Source of the DNA: Phycisphaeraceae bacterium
GTDB taxonomy: Bacteria > Planctomycetota > Phycisphaerae > Phycisphaerales > Phycisphaeraceae
DNA: 28,743 bases
NCBI GenBank assembly: GCA_003552605.1
Contig: PUNN01000518.1
Location: 1-28,743 of the forward strand
Direction of reading: 5' to 3'
Part shown: one piece after another, positions 1 through 8,591 of the stretch
How the letters are laid out: every line of letters begins with the position of its first letter
Numbering within the stretch: position 1 is the first letter of the stretch
Translations under genes and position numbers: made by a program
The notes under the pieces: model-generated
Databases searched by the model: none
Told to the model about the DNA's origin: nothing
Seen by the model: the letters and a program-made list of their open reading frames with translations, nothing else

Positions 1-1
1 C

Positions 2-289
2 TCACGCCAACGTGCCGAGGAACCGGCCCCGGACCGGCCGATTGAGCGGGCCAGCTTCGAGCAGTTGCTCGAGCAACTTCGGGCGACGGGGCAGGCTGCG
101 GAGCCGCAGATTCAGGCCCCGTCGGGTTCTGCCCCGGCGGATGAGCCGACCGGCACCGAGCAAGGGCCGGTTCGGGGCCCGGAGGCCGCATCCAGCCCGC
201 CACTCGATGACCTCGGGCGCGTGGACCGGATCGACAACCCTGCACTGCTGGGGATGCTCGACCGCCGCGGTGAAGGCAGAGAGGGTTAA
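2..289 (+). CDS. C-terminal fragment of an unidentified protein upstream of flgE
   Basis: This reading frame is open from the left edge and ends at a TAA at 287-289, so the start lies outside the window. The visible 95 residues are rich in Pro, Ala, Glu and Gly. They contain a short amphipathic stretch (ASFEQLLEQLRATGQ) and end with a conserved-looking tail (DDLGRVDRIDNPALLGML). I do not recognise the family. Its position 93 bases before flgE on the same strand suggests a flagellar-cluster gene, where a hook-cap, hook-length or small operon protein often precedes flgE, but nothing in the fragment proves this. The low-complexity middle suggests a disordered linker. Confidence 0.5.
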   Translation, partial: SRQRAEEPAPDRPIERASFEQLLEQLRATGQAAEPQIQAPSGSAPADEPTGTEQGPVRGPEAASSPPLDDLGRVDRIDNPALLGMLDRRGEGREG

Positions 290-381
290 TCCGGCCCGGC
301 GCCGGTCAAACAAGGATGAAACCCCCCTTGAGGGGGCACCGCTCAGCGGCCCGTGGCCGCGGCGGCAAACGGAGTACAGAC

Positions 382-2106
382 ATGGGCCTCAATACCGCAC
401 TGTTTACCAGTCTTTCCGGCCTGACCAATCATTCTCAAAAGATCAGTGTCACGGGTAACAACATTTCGAACGTGAGCACCAACGGCTTCAAGGCCAGCCG
501 CACGTTCTTCGAGTCGCAGGTCAGCCTCACCCGCAACAGCGGCAGCGCGCCCACCGACCTGCTCGGCGGAACAAACCCGTCCCAGATCGGCATGGGCACC
601 CGCATCGGCGCGATCGATCGCAACTTCAGCAATGGCACGCTCGAGACCACTGGTGTCAACACGGATGTGGCCATCGATGGCGACGGCTTCTTCATGGTCC
701 AGAAGGACGGCCGCGACCTCTACACACGGTCGGGTAATTTCAATGTCGACCGCGATTTCAATCTTGTGCTGCCCAGCAACGGTGGGCTGGTTCAGGGATA
801 CGGCATTGATGAAGATTTCAATATCAATGATGAGCTTGGCAACATCCAGATACCCGTGGGACACATGACCCTCGCCGAGCAGACGGAGACCATTCGGTTC
901 GGCGGCAATCTCAACGCCGGTGGTGAGGTGGGAACACATGGCGCCATCATCGAGTCGAGCCCACTGCTGCTTGATGGCGGCGGCGTGGCGGATGAAGACA
1001 GCGCCCTGCTCGATCTCGTGGACGAGGAAGGGGAGCCTCTGTTCGCCCTCGACGATGTCATCACCTTCTCGGATGTCAAGAAGGGGCAGTCGACCCTTCC
1101 CGAAAAGACGTTCCAGATCGGCCCGGACAACACCTCCGAGAGTGATGGCCACGGTGAGACACTCGATGCATTGATGGGGTTCATGCGCGAGATATTCGGC
1201 ATCCATGAGGATGTCGACCCCGATGCGGAACCGCCGGCGGGTGTGAATCTGGATGGCGATGGGCAGCTTCAAGTCGTGGGTAACGCCGGCACGGCCAATG
1301 ATCTGAGCTTCAACGCCGGCTCGATCGTGGTGAACAAGGGCAGCGCGAGCCCTTCGACGCCGTTTGATCTTTTCAAGACCCAATCGGCCAACGGTGAGTC
1401 AGTCAAGACCACTGTCACGGCGTTCGACAGCCTCGGCAACGAGTTGACCATCGACCTGACGATGGCACTTGAGGGCAAGGACAACAGCGGTACGCAGTGG
1501 CGGTACTTCGCGGAAAGTAACGATGACACGGACCTGGATCGCGTACTCGGAAACGGTGTACTCGAGTTCGACAACAACGGGTCGCTGGTGACCACGGACC
1601 CGCAGCCGATCACGATTGACCGGGAGGATACGGGGGCCTTCTTCGAGCAGGAAATCGACATCGAGTTCACCAGCCCGGATGGCACCGTCTCGGCGTTGAC
1701 CAATACCGACAGCCAACTCAAGGCCATCTGGCAGGACGGCTCACCCAAGGGCACGCTCGAGAACTTCGAAGTCGGCCAGGATGGCATCATCATGGGTGAG
1801 TTCTCCAACAGCCTCAAGCGGCCGCTTGGCCAGCTTGCCATGGCGAACTTTTCCAACAATCGGGGTCTGAAGGAGGTCAGCCAGGGGCTTTACGATGTGA
1901 CCACCAACAGTGGCCTGGCCATGATCGGCAAACCCGGAGTCGATGGTGCCGGCCGAGTGCTCGGCGGAACGCTCGAACTATCCAACGTCGAGCTGTCGCA
2001 GGAGTTCATCAATCTGATTACGGCCAGCACCGGCTACTCGGCCAACAGCCGGGTCCTTTCAACCAGCGACCGCCTGATCCAGGAACTGTTGCAGATCGTG
2101 CGGTAA
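382..2106 (+). CDS. flgE: Flagellar hook protein FlgE
   Basis: This 574-residue protein polymerises into the hook that joins the flagellar rod to the filament outside the cell. The N-terminus has the rod/hook signature (SLSGLTNHSQKISVTGNNIS followed by NVSTNGFKASR). The motif VAIDGDGFFMVQ, followed by YTRSGNFNVD, lies around residues 95-120. A central FlgE D2-like segment (TTVTAFDSLGNELTIDLTM) is near residue 340. The C-terminal helix ends in NVELSQEFINLITASTGYSA and a LISTSD-like tail. An ATG at 316 is in frame, but the start at 382 is chosen because GGAG lies 7 bases before it and the family N-terminus begins exactly there. It is longer than enterobacterial FlgE (about 400 residues), with the extra sequence in the outer D2/D3 region. 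flbD follows after 19 bases, so the two are probably co-transcribed. Confidence 0.96.
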   Translation: MGLNTALFTSLSGLTNHSQKISVTGNNISNVSTNGFKASRTFFESQVSLTRNSGSAPTDLLGGTNPSQIGMGTRIGAIDRNFSNGTLETTGVNTDVAIDGDGFFMVQKDGRDLYTRSGNFNVDRDFNLVLPSNGGLVQGYGIDEDFNINDELGNIQIPVGHMTLAEQTETIRFGGNLNAGGEVGTHGAIIESSPLLLDGGGVADEDSALLDLVDEEGEPLFALDDVITFSDVKKGQSTLPEKTFQIGPDNTSESDGHGETLDALMGFMREIFGIHEDVDPDAEPPAGVNLDGDGQLQVVGNAGTANDLSFNAGSIVVNKGSASPSTPFDLFKTQSANGESVKTTVTAFDSLGNELTIDLTMALEGKDNSGTQWRYFAESNDDTDLDRVLGNGVLEFDNNGSLVTTDPQPITIDREDTGAFFEQEIDIEFTSPDGTVSALTNTDSQLKAIWQDGSPKGTLENFEVGQDGIIMGEFSNSLKRPLGQLAMANFSNNRGLKEVSQGLYDVTTNSGLAMIGKPGVDGAGRVLGGTLELSNVELSQEFINLITASTGYSANSRVLSTSDRLIQELLQIVR

Positions 2107-2125
2107 CCGGCCGCGGAGGGCAGCA

Positions 2126-2323
2126 ATGATCAGCCTCACCCGACTCAATGGCAACCCGTTTGTGGTCAACGCCGAACTGATTCGCACCGTCGAGGCCAGC
2201 CCCGACTCGGTGGTCACGCTCATTAACGGCGATCGATTTGTCGTCAGCGAGACCCCGGAGCAGATCATCGAACGCGCCATCGAATACGGCCGCAGTCTTC
2301 GCCGGATGTTTCCTCCGCAATAG
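2126..2323 (+). CDS. flbD: FlbD family flagellar protein (SwrD-like)
   Basis: This is a 65-residue protein of the small FlbD/SwrD family found next to flgE or motA in many flagellar operons. In Bacillus the SwrD homologue boosts flagellar power; this is family knowledge. The sequence shows the typical pattern: MISLTRLNGNPFVVNAELI, then TPDSVVTLINGD-like residues, then VSETPEQIIERAIEYGR. GGAGG is placed 6 bases before the ATG. It should not be confused with the Caulobacter transcription regulator also named FlbD. It is the last gene of the flagellar cluster here; a 239-base gap and a new promoter-like site follow. Confidence 0.93.
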   Translation: MISLTRLNGNPFVVNAELIRTVEASPDSVVTLINGDRFVVSETPEQIIERAIEYGRSLRRMFPPQ

Positions 2324-2425
2324 CGGCGATCCCCGGGGTATCGGCAGTCGGCCGCGGTCCCTCGCGGCCCATCGTGCGGCGCATCGGCCCCGGCCGCCGG
2401 GGCGACCGGGCCGCACCGTGGCGGA

Positions 2426-2431
2426 TATACT
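2426..2431 (+). promoter_or_regulatory. Candidate -10 box of the lptF promoter
   Basis: TATACT matches the sigma-70 -10 consensus in five of six positions and is the only such match in this GC-rich gap. No convincing -35 is seen 17 bases upstream. The same hexamer precedes pyrE and the M50 protease gene in this window. If used, transcription starts near 2438 and gives lptF a leader of about 125 bases. Confidence 0.45.
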
Positions 2432-2457
2432 CACGTTCCGGGCCGGTGGGGGCGGCA

Positions 2458-2519
2458 GGGGCGGTATGACCCGCGCCCCGCCGTCCTTTGCTGCAAAGGT
2501 GGTGACAGAGCCCCCTTTG
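2458..2519 (+). promoter_or_regulatory. Structured leader upstream of lptF with alternative hairpins
   Basis: GGGGCG at 2458-2463 pairs with CGCCCC at 2474-2479. CCTTTG at 2485-2490 pairs with CAAAGG at 2494-2499 over a 3-base loop. A second CCTTTG at 2514-2519 can compete for the same CAAAGG. The two pairings exclude each other, the arrangement expected of an attenuator or RNA switch, although chance is possible in a GC-rich gap. No U-tract follows. Confidence 0.3.
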
Positions 2520-2562
2520 TCGACGCCACCGGCCGTGCCCCGACCGCCTTGCAGGCTGCTCG

Positions 2563-4302
2563 ATGATGCCCTGGACACTCTACCGCTATATCTTCTGGGA
2601 CCTGTGCAAGCTCACGGTGCTGGCCGCGGCGGTGTTGTGTACGGTCGTCGCCATCGCTTTGGCCATCCGGCCTCTGGCGGAGGGCCTGCTCGAGCCGCTG
2701 GATCTGCTGCGGTTTGTGATGTACTCGATGCCGACGCTGGTCGGTTTCATCCTGCCGTTCGCCGGGGCATTCGCCGCGACGCTTGTCTTCTGCCGCATGA
2801 CGGCCGATAACGAGGTCCTCGCCGCCTCCGTCAGCGGCATCAGCTATCGGGGCATCCTGGTCCCCGTGCTCGTGCTCGGGCTGCTGATCGGTGGGGGCCT
2901 GTGGACGATGTCGAACTGGGTCATGCCGTACTTCTACCGCGGCGCCGCCGCGCTGGTGCAGCGCGATGTGGCGTCCATGCTGGTCCGGCAGATCGGGCGG
3001 AACGAACCGGTTCAGATGGCCGGATACGTGATCTACGCCGACCGAGCGGTTGAGCGGGAGACGATTCCGCAACGCGATGAGCCCCATCAGCCCACGCAGT
3101 GGATGCTTCTGGATGGCCTGGTGGTCGGTCAGTTCGACCGCGAGACCGGCGACCTGCGCAGTGAGTACACCGCCGCGGAGGCGAACCTGCTTTTCTACGA
3201 CATCGACGGGGAACCCTGGCTGACCGTGCAACTTCGCGATGCGGAGATGTATCGGCCGGCGCGCGGCGAGATCGCCTTTGGCCGCGAGGTACCCCTTGAG
3301 TGGGCCATCGACCGGCCGTTCCGCGACCGGCCCGACTTCTACACCCCGCGTCAACTCGCCGAGATCGAGCGGGAGCCGGAGAAGTTCTCGACGGTAGCCG
3401 AACGGCGCCGTGGGCTGGAACGGGCCATCGCGACTGAACGGCTGCTCGAAGGGATGCAGCGACAACTGGCGCAGCGGACGTTGCGGCTCCACACCGGGGA
3501 GCCGACGCCCGCGCCGGGAGTTGACCTTGGGCCTCCTGCCGAAGCGGAAGAGGCTGCCCCGGATCCGGCTGAACGGGGCTGGCTCGAGGCGCGGGTAGAC
3601 TACCTCATCCGGTCGCCCGGGATCGAACGCGAAGGCAGCCGGCTGCTGCTGCGCGGCGATGAGGAGCAACCGGTACGGATCGACCAGCGGCGTGAGGGGT
3701 CGCTCGAACGGCAATGGTACGCCGATGAGGCCGTGCTCGAAGTCAGCCGCGGGATGCCCGGCGAGGAGCCGCGGGTGGAAATCCGGTTGGTCGAGCGCGT
3801 CCGCGTAATCGACTGGCCTGAGGGACTTCAGACGCGCCAGCGGGCGACGATCCTCGGTTCTGCGCGCTGGACGGAATCGCTGCTGCCGCGGATCCGTGCC
3901 CGCTCGACGGAGGACCTGCTGGACACTGCTGAACGTGACCACAGGGATGGTGAGGCTGTGGCCGGTGCCGCCGCGGGGCTCAGGCGCGAGCTGCGATGGC
4001 TGTCGCTTCGGATCGCCTCGCTTCAACACACCCGCGGGGCCCTGGCCATGGCCGGGGTACTGGTGCTGCTGCTGGGCGCGGTGCTGGCGATGCACGGCCG
4101 TCACCGCACCCCGTTGGTGGTCTACCTCGGCAGCTTCCTCGCCGCACTGGCCACGATCGTGCTGGTCAACGCCGGGCAGAGTTATGCACACAACGTGGAA
4201 ATGGAATATGCCCTGACGTTGGGGCTTCCACTGATCTGGAGCGGCAATATCGTTCTGGTGGTGGTAATCGCCGCCGCGTATATGCGGCTCAGCCGACACT
4301 GA
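2563..4302 (+). CDS. lptF: LptF-type permease of the LPS export ABC transporter (YjgP/YjgQ family)
   Basis: This 579-residue inner-membrane protein is expected to pair with LptG and the LptB ATPase to extract lipopolysaccharide from the inner membrane. Three N-terminal membrane segments are visible (about residues 15-35, 52-77 and 97-120), then a long periplasmic part, then three C-terminal segments (about 493-512, 517-537 and 550-574). The segment FCRMTADNEVLAASVSGIS (residues 77-95) is the conserved coupling region of YjgP/YjgQ proteins. The family is usually near 370 residues; the excess lies between about 160 and 490 and includes a charged helical stretch (266-305) and an acidic Pro/Ala linker (312-336). 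The start is ATGATG at 2563 or 2566, with no clear Shine-Dalgarno. lptG follows 50 bases later. The F versus G assignment rests on order only. Confidence 0.85.
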   Translation: MMPWTLYRYIFWDLCKLTVLAAAVLCTVVAIALAIRPLAEGLLEPLDLLRFVMYSMPTLVGFILPFAGAFAATLVFCRMTADNEVLAASVSGISYRGILVPVLVLGLLIGGGLWTMSNWVMPYFYRGAAALVQRDVASMLVRQIGRNEPVQMAGYVIYADRAVERETIPQRDEPHQPTQWMLLDGLVVGQFDRETGDLRSEYTAAEANLLFYDIDGEPWLTVQLRDAEMYRPARGEIAFGREVPLEWAIDRPFRDRPDFYTPRQLAEIEREPEKFSTVAERRRGLERAIATERLLEGMQRQLAQRTLRLHTGEPTPAPGVDLGPPAEAEEAAPDPAERGWLEARVDYLIRSPGIEREGSRLLLRGDEEQPVRIDQRREGSLERQWYADEAVLEVSRGMPGEEPRVEIRLVERVRVIDWPEGLQTRQRATILGSARWTESLLPRIRARSTEDLLDTAERDHRDGEAVAGAAAGLRRELRWLSLRIASLQHTRGALAMAGVLVLLLGAVLAMHGRHRTPLVVYLGSFLAALATIVLVNAGQSYAHNVEMEYALTLGLPLIWSGNIVLVVVIAAAYMRLSRH

Positions 4303-4352
4303 CCGATTGTGCGGCTGCGAGGGCGAGTCGTGGCCGGCAGTATCGAAAAAAC

Positions 4353-5513
4353 ATGGGTATTCTCGACCGTTACATCCTGCGCATCTTCCTGACCAACTTC
4401 ATCATCCTTTTGACGGTGGTGCTGACGATGTTCGTGGCGGTCGACATCCTCATCGATCTCGATGAGTTCACACAGGCGGGGGAGGTCTATGCCGATCAGT
4501 ATGGCGGAAAGCTCGCGGCGACGCTTGTGGTGATTGCGGATTTCTACGGGCCATTGCTGATCCTGCTGTATGCGGTGATCAGTGGCCTGATGGTTTTCGG
4601 CGCCATGGGCTTTACGTTTCTTGCCCTGTCGCGCTCGCGCGAGATCGTGGCGATGATCAGCAGCGGGATGAGCATGTACAGGATCGCCGCGCCCGTGCTC
4701 GTGGTCGGGGGCGTGCTGAACCTGCTGGCCCTGCCGATTCATGAGTACGTGATCCCCCCAATGGCGGAGAAGGTCAGCCGCAACAAGGCGGAACTGAAGA
4801 CGCCGGCGGTGCGGCACTTCGAGGTGCCCTATGCCGCCGATGGTCAGGGGGCGGTGTTCAACGCCCGCAAGTTCCACATCAGCGAGCAGGTGCTCGAGGG
4901 CGTGCTCGTCCGCGAGCGTGATGATCGCGGCCGGGTGCTCGCCCGGGTTGAAGCGAGTCAGGCGCTCTGGGAGCCCGAGCACCGCCGGTGGCGGCTGATC
5001 GACGGCTACCGCATTCAGCATCCACTCACGGTAGCCGAGGCGGAAGAGGCCGGGACCGGTGATGGGGGGGAAGGGACGGGCCTCGCGGCGACCCGCCGGG
5101 TGGCCCCGGAGCCGGTGGACTTCATCGAATCGGACCTTTCGCCGGAAGTGATTCTCGCCCGGCGGCAGGCGCTGTTCCCGCGCGTGCTCAGTCTCGCGCA
5201 GCTCAACCGGCTGATGGACAAGCGATCGCTCGATCGTGACACGATCGTCCGCATCGCCCAGAGCCGGTTCAGCTTCATCATGGTCGGCCTGCTGCTGATG
5301 CTCATCGTGATGCCGTTCTACCTGCTGCGTGAGCCGCGCAACCTGTTATGGGAAGGCACCCGGGCAGCCCTGATCGGGGTGCCCTTATGGATCATCGCGA
5401 TCCTGCTGCTCCAGATCGGCGTGGATGAACTCAACCCTGTTACCAACGCGTGGCTGCCTGTGGCGCTGTATCTGCCCCTCGCGGTCTGGATGCTCCACCG
5501 CATCCGCTCCTGA
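4353..5513 (+). CDS. lptG: LptG-type permease of the LPS export ABC transporter (YjgP/YjgQ family)
   Basis: This 386-residue inner-membrane permease is the likely partner of the preceding LptF. It starts with the typical N-terminus MGILDRYILRIFLTNFIILL, has further membrane helices around residues 65-90 and 105-125, and a periplasmic domain in the middle. The coupling-region motif FTFLALSRSREIVAMISSG (around residues 89-107) matches the family. Three C-terminal helices follow, with a basic end. The frame is open further upstream, but ATG 4353 is chosen because the family N-terminus begins there. No Shine-Dalgarno is visible: the ATG is preceded by an A-rich run (TCGAAAAAAC). A Gly/Glu-rich insertion (EEAGTGDGGEGTG) lies in the periplasmic part near residue 235. 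Confidence 0.88.
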   Translation: MGILDRYILRIFLTNFIILLTVVLTMFVAVDILIDLDEFTQAGEVYADQYGGKLAATLVVIADFYGPLLILLYAVISGLMVFGAMGFTFLALSRSREIVAMISSGMSMYRIAAPVLVVGGVLNLLALPIHEYVIPPMAEKVSRNKAELKTPAVRHFEVPYAADGQGAVFNARKFHISEQVLEGVLVRERDDRGRVLARVEASQALWEPEHRRWRLIDGYRIQHPLTVAEAEEAGTGDGGEGTGLAATRRVAPEPVDFIESDLSPEVILARRQALFPRVLSLAQLNRLMDKRSLDRDTIVRIAQSRFSFIMVGLLLMLIVMPFYLLREPRNLLWEGTRAALIGVPLWIIAILLLQIGVDELNPVTNAWLPVALYLPLAVWMLHRIRS

Positions 5514-5573
5514 CCGTGACAGTGGTAACCGGCAGGGAAAACTCCGGTGCATCCGCGGCGGCGTAGCATGCAG

Positions 5574-5597
5574 TATCGTCCTCAATCCGGGACGATA
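5574..5597 (+). terminator. Hairpin between lptG and murA
   Basis: TATCGTCC (5574-5581) and GGACGATA (5590-5597) form a perfect 8-bp stem with an 8-base loop, 60 bases after the lptG stop. No T-run follows, so it may be a weak or factor-assisted terminator, or an mRNA-stabilising hairpin at the end of the lptFG transcript. Confidence 0.4.
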
Positions 5598-5642
5598 GTG
5601 CGGGAGGCACCGGAAGACTCACACCGGGTCCTGCCCCCGCGG

Positions 5643-5671
5643 TTGCCACGCCGCCGCGCTTCTGCGACAAC
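5643..5671 (+). promoter_or_regulatory. Candidate murA promoter (leaderless type)
   Basis: TTGCCA (5643-5648, five of six to the -35 consensus) is followed by a 17-base spacer and a weak -10 (GACAAC, 5666-5671). Six bases then precede the murA ATG, so transcription would begin at the start codon. The -10 matches only three of six positions. Confidence 0.3.
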
Positions 5672-5677
5672 ATCCAC

Positions 5678-6988
5678 ATGGATGCATTCGTTATTCACGG
5701 TGGCCGCCGGTTGCGCGGGACGGTCAGGATTCACGGTGCCAAGAACGCGGCCCTGCCGCTGATGGCGGCAAGCCTGCTCACGGATGAGCCAGTCACCCTG
5801 CGGGATGTACCGCGGCTGGCTGATATCCGGAACATGGGCCGGCTTCTCGATGTGATGGGGGTGTCGGTGCAGCGGGCGGATGATGGGCCGCTGCACCTTG
5901 CCACCCACGATTCCGGCAAATGTGAGGCCCCTTACGACATCGTCCGAACGATGCGGGCGAGCATCTGCGTCCTCGGGCCCACCCTCGCCCGTCGCGGCGA
6001 GGCGCGGGTTTCCATGCCCGGGGGCTGCAACATCGGCGACCGGCCGGTGGACCTGCATCTACGGGGCCTCAAGGCTCTCGGCGCCGAGGTGGGCCTCGAA
6101 TCGGGCTACATCGTCGCCCGGGCCAAGCGCCTGCGCGGCGCCAGGGTTTTTCTAGGGGGGCCGTTCGGTTCGACCGTGCTTGGCACGGCCAACGTGATGA
6201 GCGCTGCCACGCTCGCCGAGGGCACCACGATCATTGAATCCGCCGCGTGCGAGCCGGAGGTGACCGACCTCGCCCACATGTTGACCGCCATGGGAGCCCG
6301 CATCAGCGGTGCCGGCAGCCCGCGGATCGTCGTCGAGGGCGTGGACCGGCTCGCAGGGGTGGACCACACCCTCGTCCCCGACCGCATCGAGGCCGGCACC
6401 TACATCATGGCCGCGGCGATCACCAACGGCGATGTCCTGATCGAGAACTGCCCCACCGACAGCCTGACGGCCGTGATCGACCGGCTTGAAGAAGTGGGGG
6501 TCAACCTTGAACCCACCGATGGAGCGGCACCACCGACCGAGCAGCAGAACCTCCGCCAGAGCGTGCGCATCGCCAGCGACCGCAGGCTCGAGCCGGTGCA
6601 GGTGGTGACGCAACCGTTTCCCGGCTTTCCCACGGACCTCCAGGCCCAGATCATGGCCCTGTTGTGTATGGCCGATGGTAACTCGATCATCACCGAAAAG
6701 ATATTCCCCGATCGATTCCTGCACGTGGCGGAATTGCTCCGGATGGGGGCCCGGTGCCTGCGTAACGGGCCGAGTGTGCTCGTCAGCGGGGTGCATCACC
6801 TCGAAGGTGCCCCTGTCATGGCCAGTGATCTTCGTGCGAGTGCGGGCCTCGTCCTTGCCGGCCTCGCTGCGCGGGGAACCACCACGGTCAACCGCGTTTA
6901 CCATCTCGACCGCGGCTACGAGGGTATGGAACTGACCCTCCAGCAACTCGGCGCTGATATCGAACGCGTGGACGTCCCCGCCGCATAG
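5678..6988 (+). CDS. murA: UDP-N-acetylglucosamine 1-carboxyvinyltransferase MurA
   Basis: This 436-residue cytoplasmic enzyme adds enolpyruvate from PEP to UDP-GlcNAc, the first committed step of peptidoglycan synthesis. The start region has HGAKNAALPLMAASLL with the conserved Lys22-Asn23 pair. The catalytic cysteine is present as Cys117 in GGCNIGDRPVDLHL, so the fosfomycin-sensitive Cys form is expected. Later motifs include GPFGSTVLGTANVMSAATLA, IEAGTYIMAAAI and the PFPGFPTDLQAQIMALL loop region. Length is close to the usual 417-425, with a small insertion near residues 280-300. There is no Shine-Dalgarno before the ATG. Presence of MurA indicates that at least the first peptidoglycan step is retained. 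Confidence 0.97.
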   Translation: MDAFVIHGGRRLRGTVRIHGAKNAALPLMAASLLTDEPVTLRDVPRLADIRNMGRLLDVMGVSVQRADDGPLHLATHDSGKCEAPYDIVRTMRASICVLGPTLARRGEARVSMPGGCNIGDRPVDLHLRGLKALGAEVGLESGYIVARAKRLRGARVFLGGPFGSTVLGTANVMSAATLAEGTTIIESAACEPEVTDLAHMLTAMGARISGAGSPRIVVEGVDRLAGVDHTLVPDRIEAGTYIMAAAITNGDVLIENCPTDSLTAVIDRLEEVGVNLEPTDGAAPPTEQQNLRQSVRIASDRRLEPVQVVTQPFPGFPTDLQAQIMALLCMADGNSIITEKIFPDRFLHVAELLRMGARCLRNGPSVLVSGVHHLEGAPVMASDLRASAGLVLAGLAARGTTTVNRVYHLDRGYEGMELTLQQLGADIERVDVPAA

Positions 6989-6996
6989 GATCGGGC

Positions 6997-7012
6997 GCGG
7001 GCACGCGCCTGC
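6997..7012 (+). terminator. Short GC hairpin after murA
   Basis: GGCGCG (6997-7002) and CGCGCC (7007-7012) form a perfect 6-bp stem with a GGCA tetraloop, starting 9 bases after the murA stop. The following sequence is only modestly T-rich, so termination may be partial. Confidence 0.35.
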
Positions 7013-7043
7013 CAATGCTTATTGTGATACCGGAGTGCAACCC

Positions 7044-7259
7044 ATGCATCAGCCACTCGACCCGGAACTGCTTGAAATCCTCATCTGCCCCTTGACCCGG
7101 TCGAAACTGCGACAGGAAGGAGACGTGCTTGTCTCGGAAAAGGGCGGCCTGCGCTATCCCATCCGCGATGGCATTCCTGTATTGTTGATCGAAGAAGCCG
7201 GACTGCCGGAAGGTGTGGCTTCGCTCGAAGAATTCAAACGCAAGCATGGCCTTGAATAG
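7044..7259 (+). CDS. Trm112/YcaR family small protein
   Basis: This 71-residue protein resembles E. coli YcaR and the Trm112 fold: LDPELLEILICPLTRSKL, then LRYPIRDGIPVLLIEEA. Eukaryotic Trm112 activates methyltransferases; bacterial members have no firmly assigned role. Only one cysteine (in ICPL) remains of the two pairs that bind zinc in some relatives, so it probably does not bind zinc. A GTG at 7035 is in frame, but the ATG at 7044 has CGGAG 8 bases upstream and is preferred. It lies 55 bases after murA and 75 bases before the esterase gene, so it could be co-transcribed with either. Confidence 0.85.
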   Translation: MHQPLDPELLEILICPLTRSKLRQEGDVLVSEKGGLRYPIRDGIPVLLIEEAGLPEGVASLEEFKRKHGLE

Positions 7260-7334
7260 CAGCCAGCCTGCCGTGAGTGTGCGCATGTTGCAGAACGCGC
7301 TGGTGTACTGCGATGCGATGCCAGAGCAATCCTG

Positions 7335-8558
7335 ATGACTGACACGCCCGAATCCAGCCCGGCAGTGCTCGGCCTGCCCGATCCTGCCGGGCTCAATGAG
7401 TTCGAGGCACTGCCACCCGAGCAGTGGGCTGGCCACCGCCGGATACTGCTCGAACTGTTCCGCGAACACATCTACGGCCAGCCGCCCGCCGTCGAACCGA
7501 CCATCACCTGCGATTTGCGCGAACGTGTTGCCGATGCATGTGAAGGCCGAGCCACGCGACACCAGGTCGACATTGTCCTCGGCGAGGGGGCGCTGCGCCT
7601 CGGCGCACTCATCTTTGTACCCAATGACATTGCCAGCCCCGTACCCGCTTTTGCCGGCCTCAATTTTCATGGCAATCACACTGTCGATCCGGACCCCCGC
7701 ATTGCACTGCCGCGTGCGTGGGTCGCCTCGAATCGGGCGGAAACGGGCTGCGACAGCAACACTGCTTCAGATGCCTCCCGCGGGCTGGCGGCGGCGCGCT
7801 GGCCGGTTGAGCGGATCACCGGCCGCGGTTATGCAGTCGCCACGCTCTACGCTGGCGAGATCGACCCCGATTTCGACGATGGTTTTGCCAACGGCATCCA
7901 TGCGCTCGAACGTGATCCCCGCGGGCGAGGCAGCGGTGGGACCATCGCCGCGTGGGCTTGGGGGCTCAGCCGCCTGCGCGAAGCGATGGCGACAATCGAA
8001 GGTGTCGACCCATCGCGCATCATGGCCATCGGCCATTCACGCATGGGCAAGGCGGCACTTTGGGCCGCGGCGGAGGATCTCGACTTTGCCGGGGCGATCA
8101 GCAGTGGTTCGGGCTGTCTTGGTGCCGCCTTGTCCCGGCGGTGCAGGGGCGAGCGCATTGCCGACATCACCACCCGCTTCCCGCACTGGTTCTGTGGCCG
8201 CTGTGCCGATTACGCCGACCGGGAGCACGAGTTACCCATCGACCAGCACCTGCTGCTGGGGCTGATCGCACCGCGGCCGCTCTACGTCGCCAGCGCCGAT
8301 CAGGACCACTGGGCCGACCCGGAGGGTGAGTTTCTTGCTTGTGTTCATGCTACGGCCATCTACCGTAAGCTTGGCCGCAGCGGTCTCGGGCTCGACCCTT
8401 CGGATGACGCCATGCCCCCTGCACTGCCTCCATTGAACCGCTCGGTCGGCCACGATGTCGGTTACCACATCCGCCCCGGCCACCACGACATCACACCGCT
8501 CGACTGGTGGCACGTGCTCAACTTCGCAGACCGGCAGTTGAAGCGGCCGGGTCACTGA
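7335..8558 (+). CDS. CE15-like glucuronoyl esterase / carbohydrate esterase
   Basis: This 407-residue alpha/beta hydrolase resembles carbohydrate esterase family 15, which cleaves ester bonds between glucuronoxylan and lignin. It is often annotated as acetylxylan esterase. The nucleophile Ser235 sits in AIGHSRMGKAALWAA; the CE15-like block SSGSGCLGAALSRR (257-269) follows. Further downstream are FPHWFC, LPIDQHLLLGLIAPRPLYVA and QDHWADPEGEFLA, with the catalytic His near 382-383 in RPGHHDITPLDWW. No signal peptide is visible, which is unusual for a family that is mostly secreted. No clear Shine-Dalgarno precedes the ATG. The gene converges on the following dehydrogenase gene with only 33 bases between stops. 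The substrate is not readable from sequence. Confidence 0.82.
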   Translation: MTDTPESSPAVLGLPDPAGLNEFEALPPEQWAGHRRILLELFREHIYGQPPAVEPTITCDLRERVADACEGRATRHQVDIVLGEGALRLGALIFVPNDIASPVPAFAGLNFHGNHTVDPDPRIALPRAWVASNRAETGCDSNTASDASRGLAAARWPVERITGRGYAVATLYAGEIDPDFDDGFANGIHALERDPRGRGSGGTIAAWAWGLSRLREAMATIEGVDPSRIMAIGHSRMGKAALWAAAEDLDFAGAISSGSGCLGAALSRRCRGERIADITTRFPHWFCGRCADYADREHELPIDQHLLLGLIAPRPLYVASADQDHWADPEGEFLACVHATAIYRKLGRSGLGLDPSDDAMPPALPPLNRSVGHDVGYHIRPGHHDITPLDWWHVLNFADRQLKRPGH

Positions 8559-8591
8559 AGGCCCTGGTAGGTGCGGTCAGTCCCACATGCC

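Noticed and set aside
2431..4299. A 622-codon open frame on the - strand opposite lptF
   Set aside because: It is a GC-rich antisense shadow: lptF in the other strand has recognisable membrane segments and family motifs, while this frame gives a Arg/Gln/His-rich sequence with no domain.
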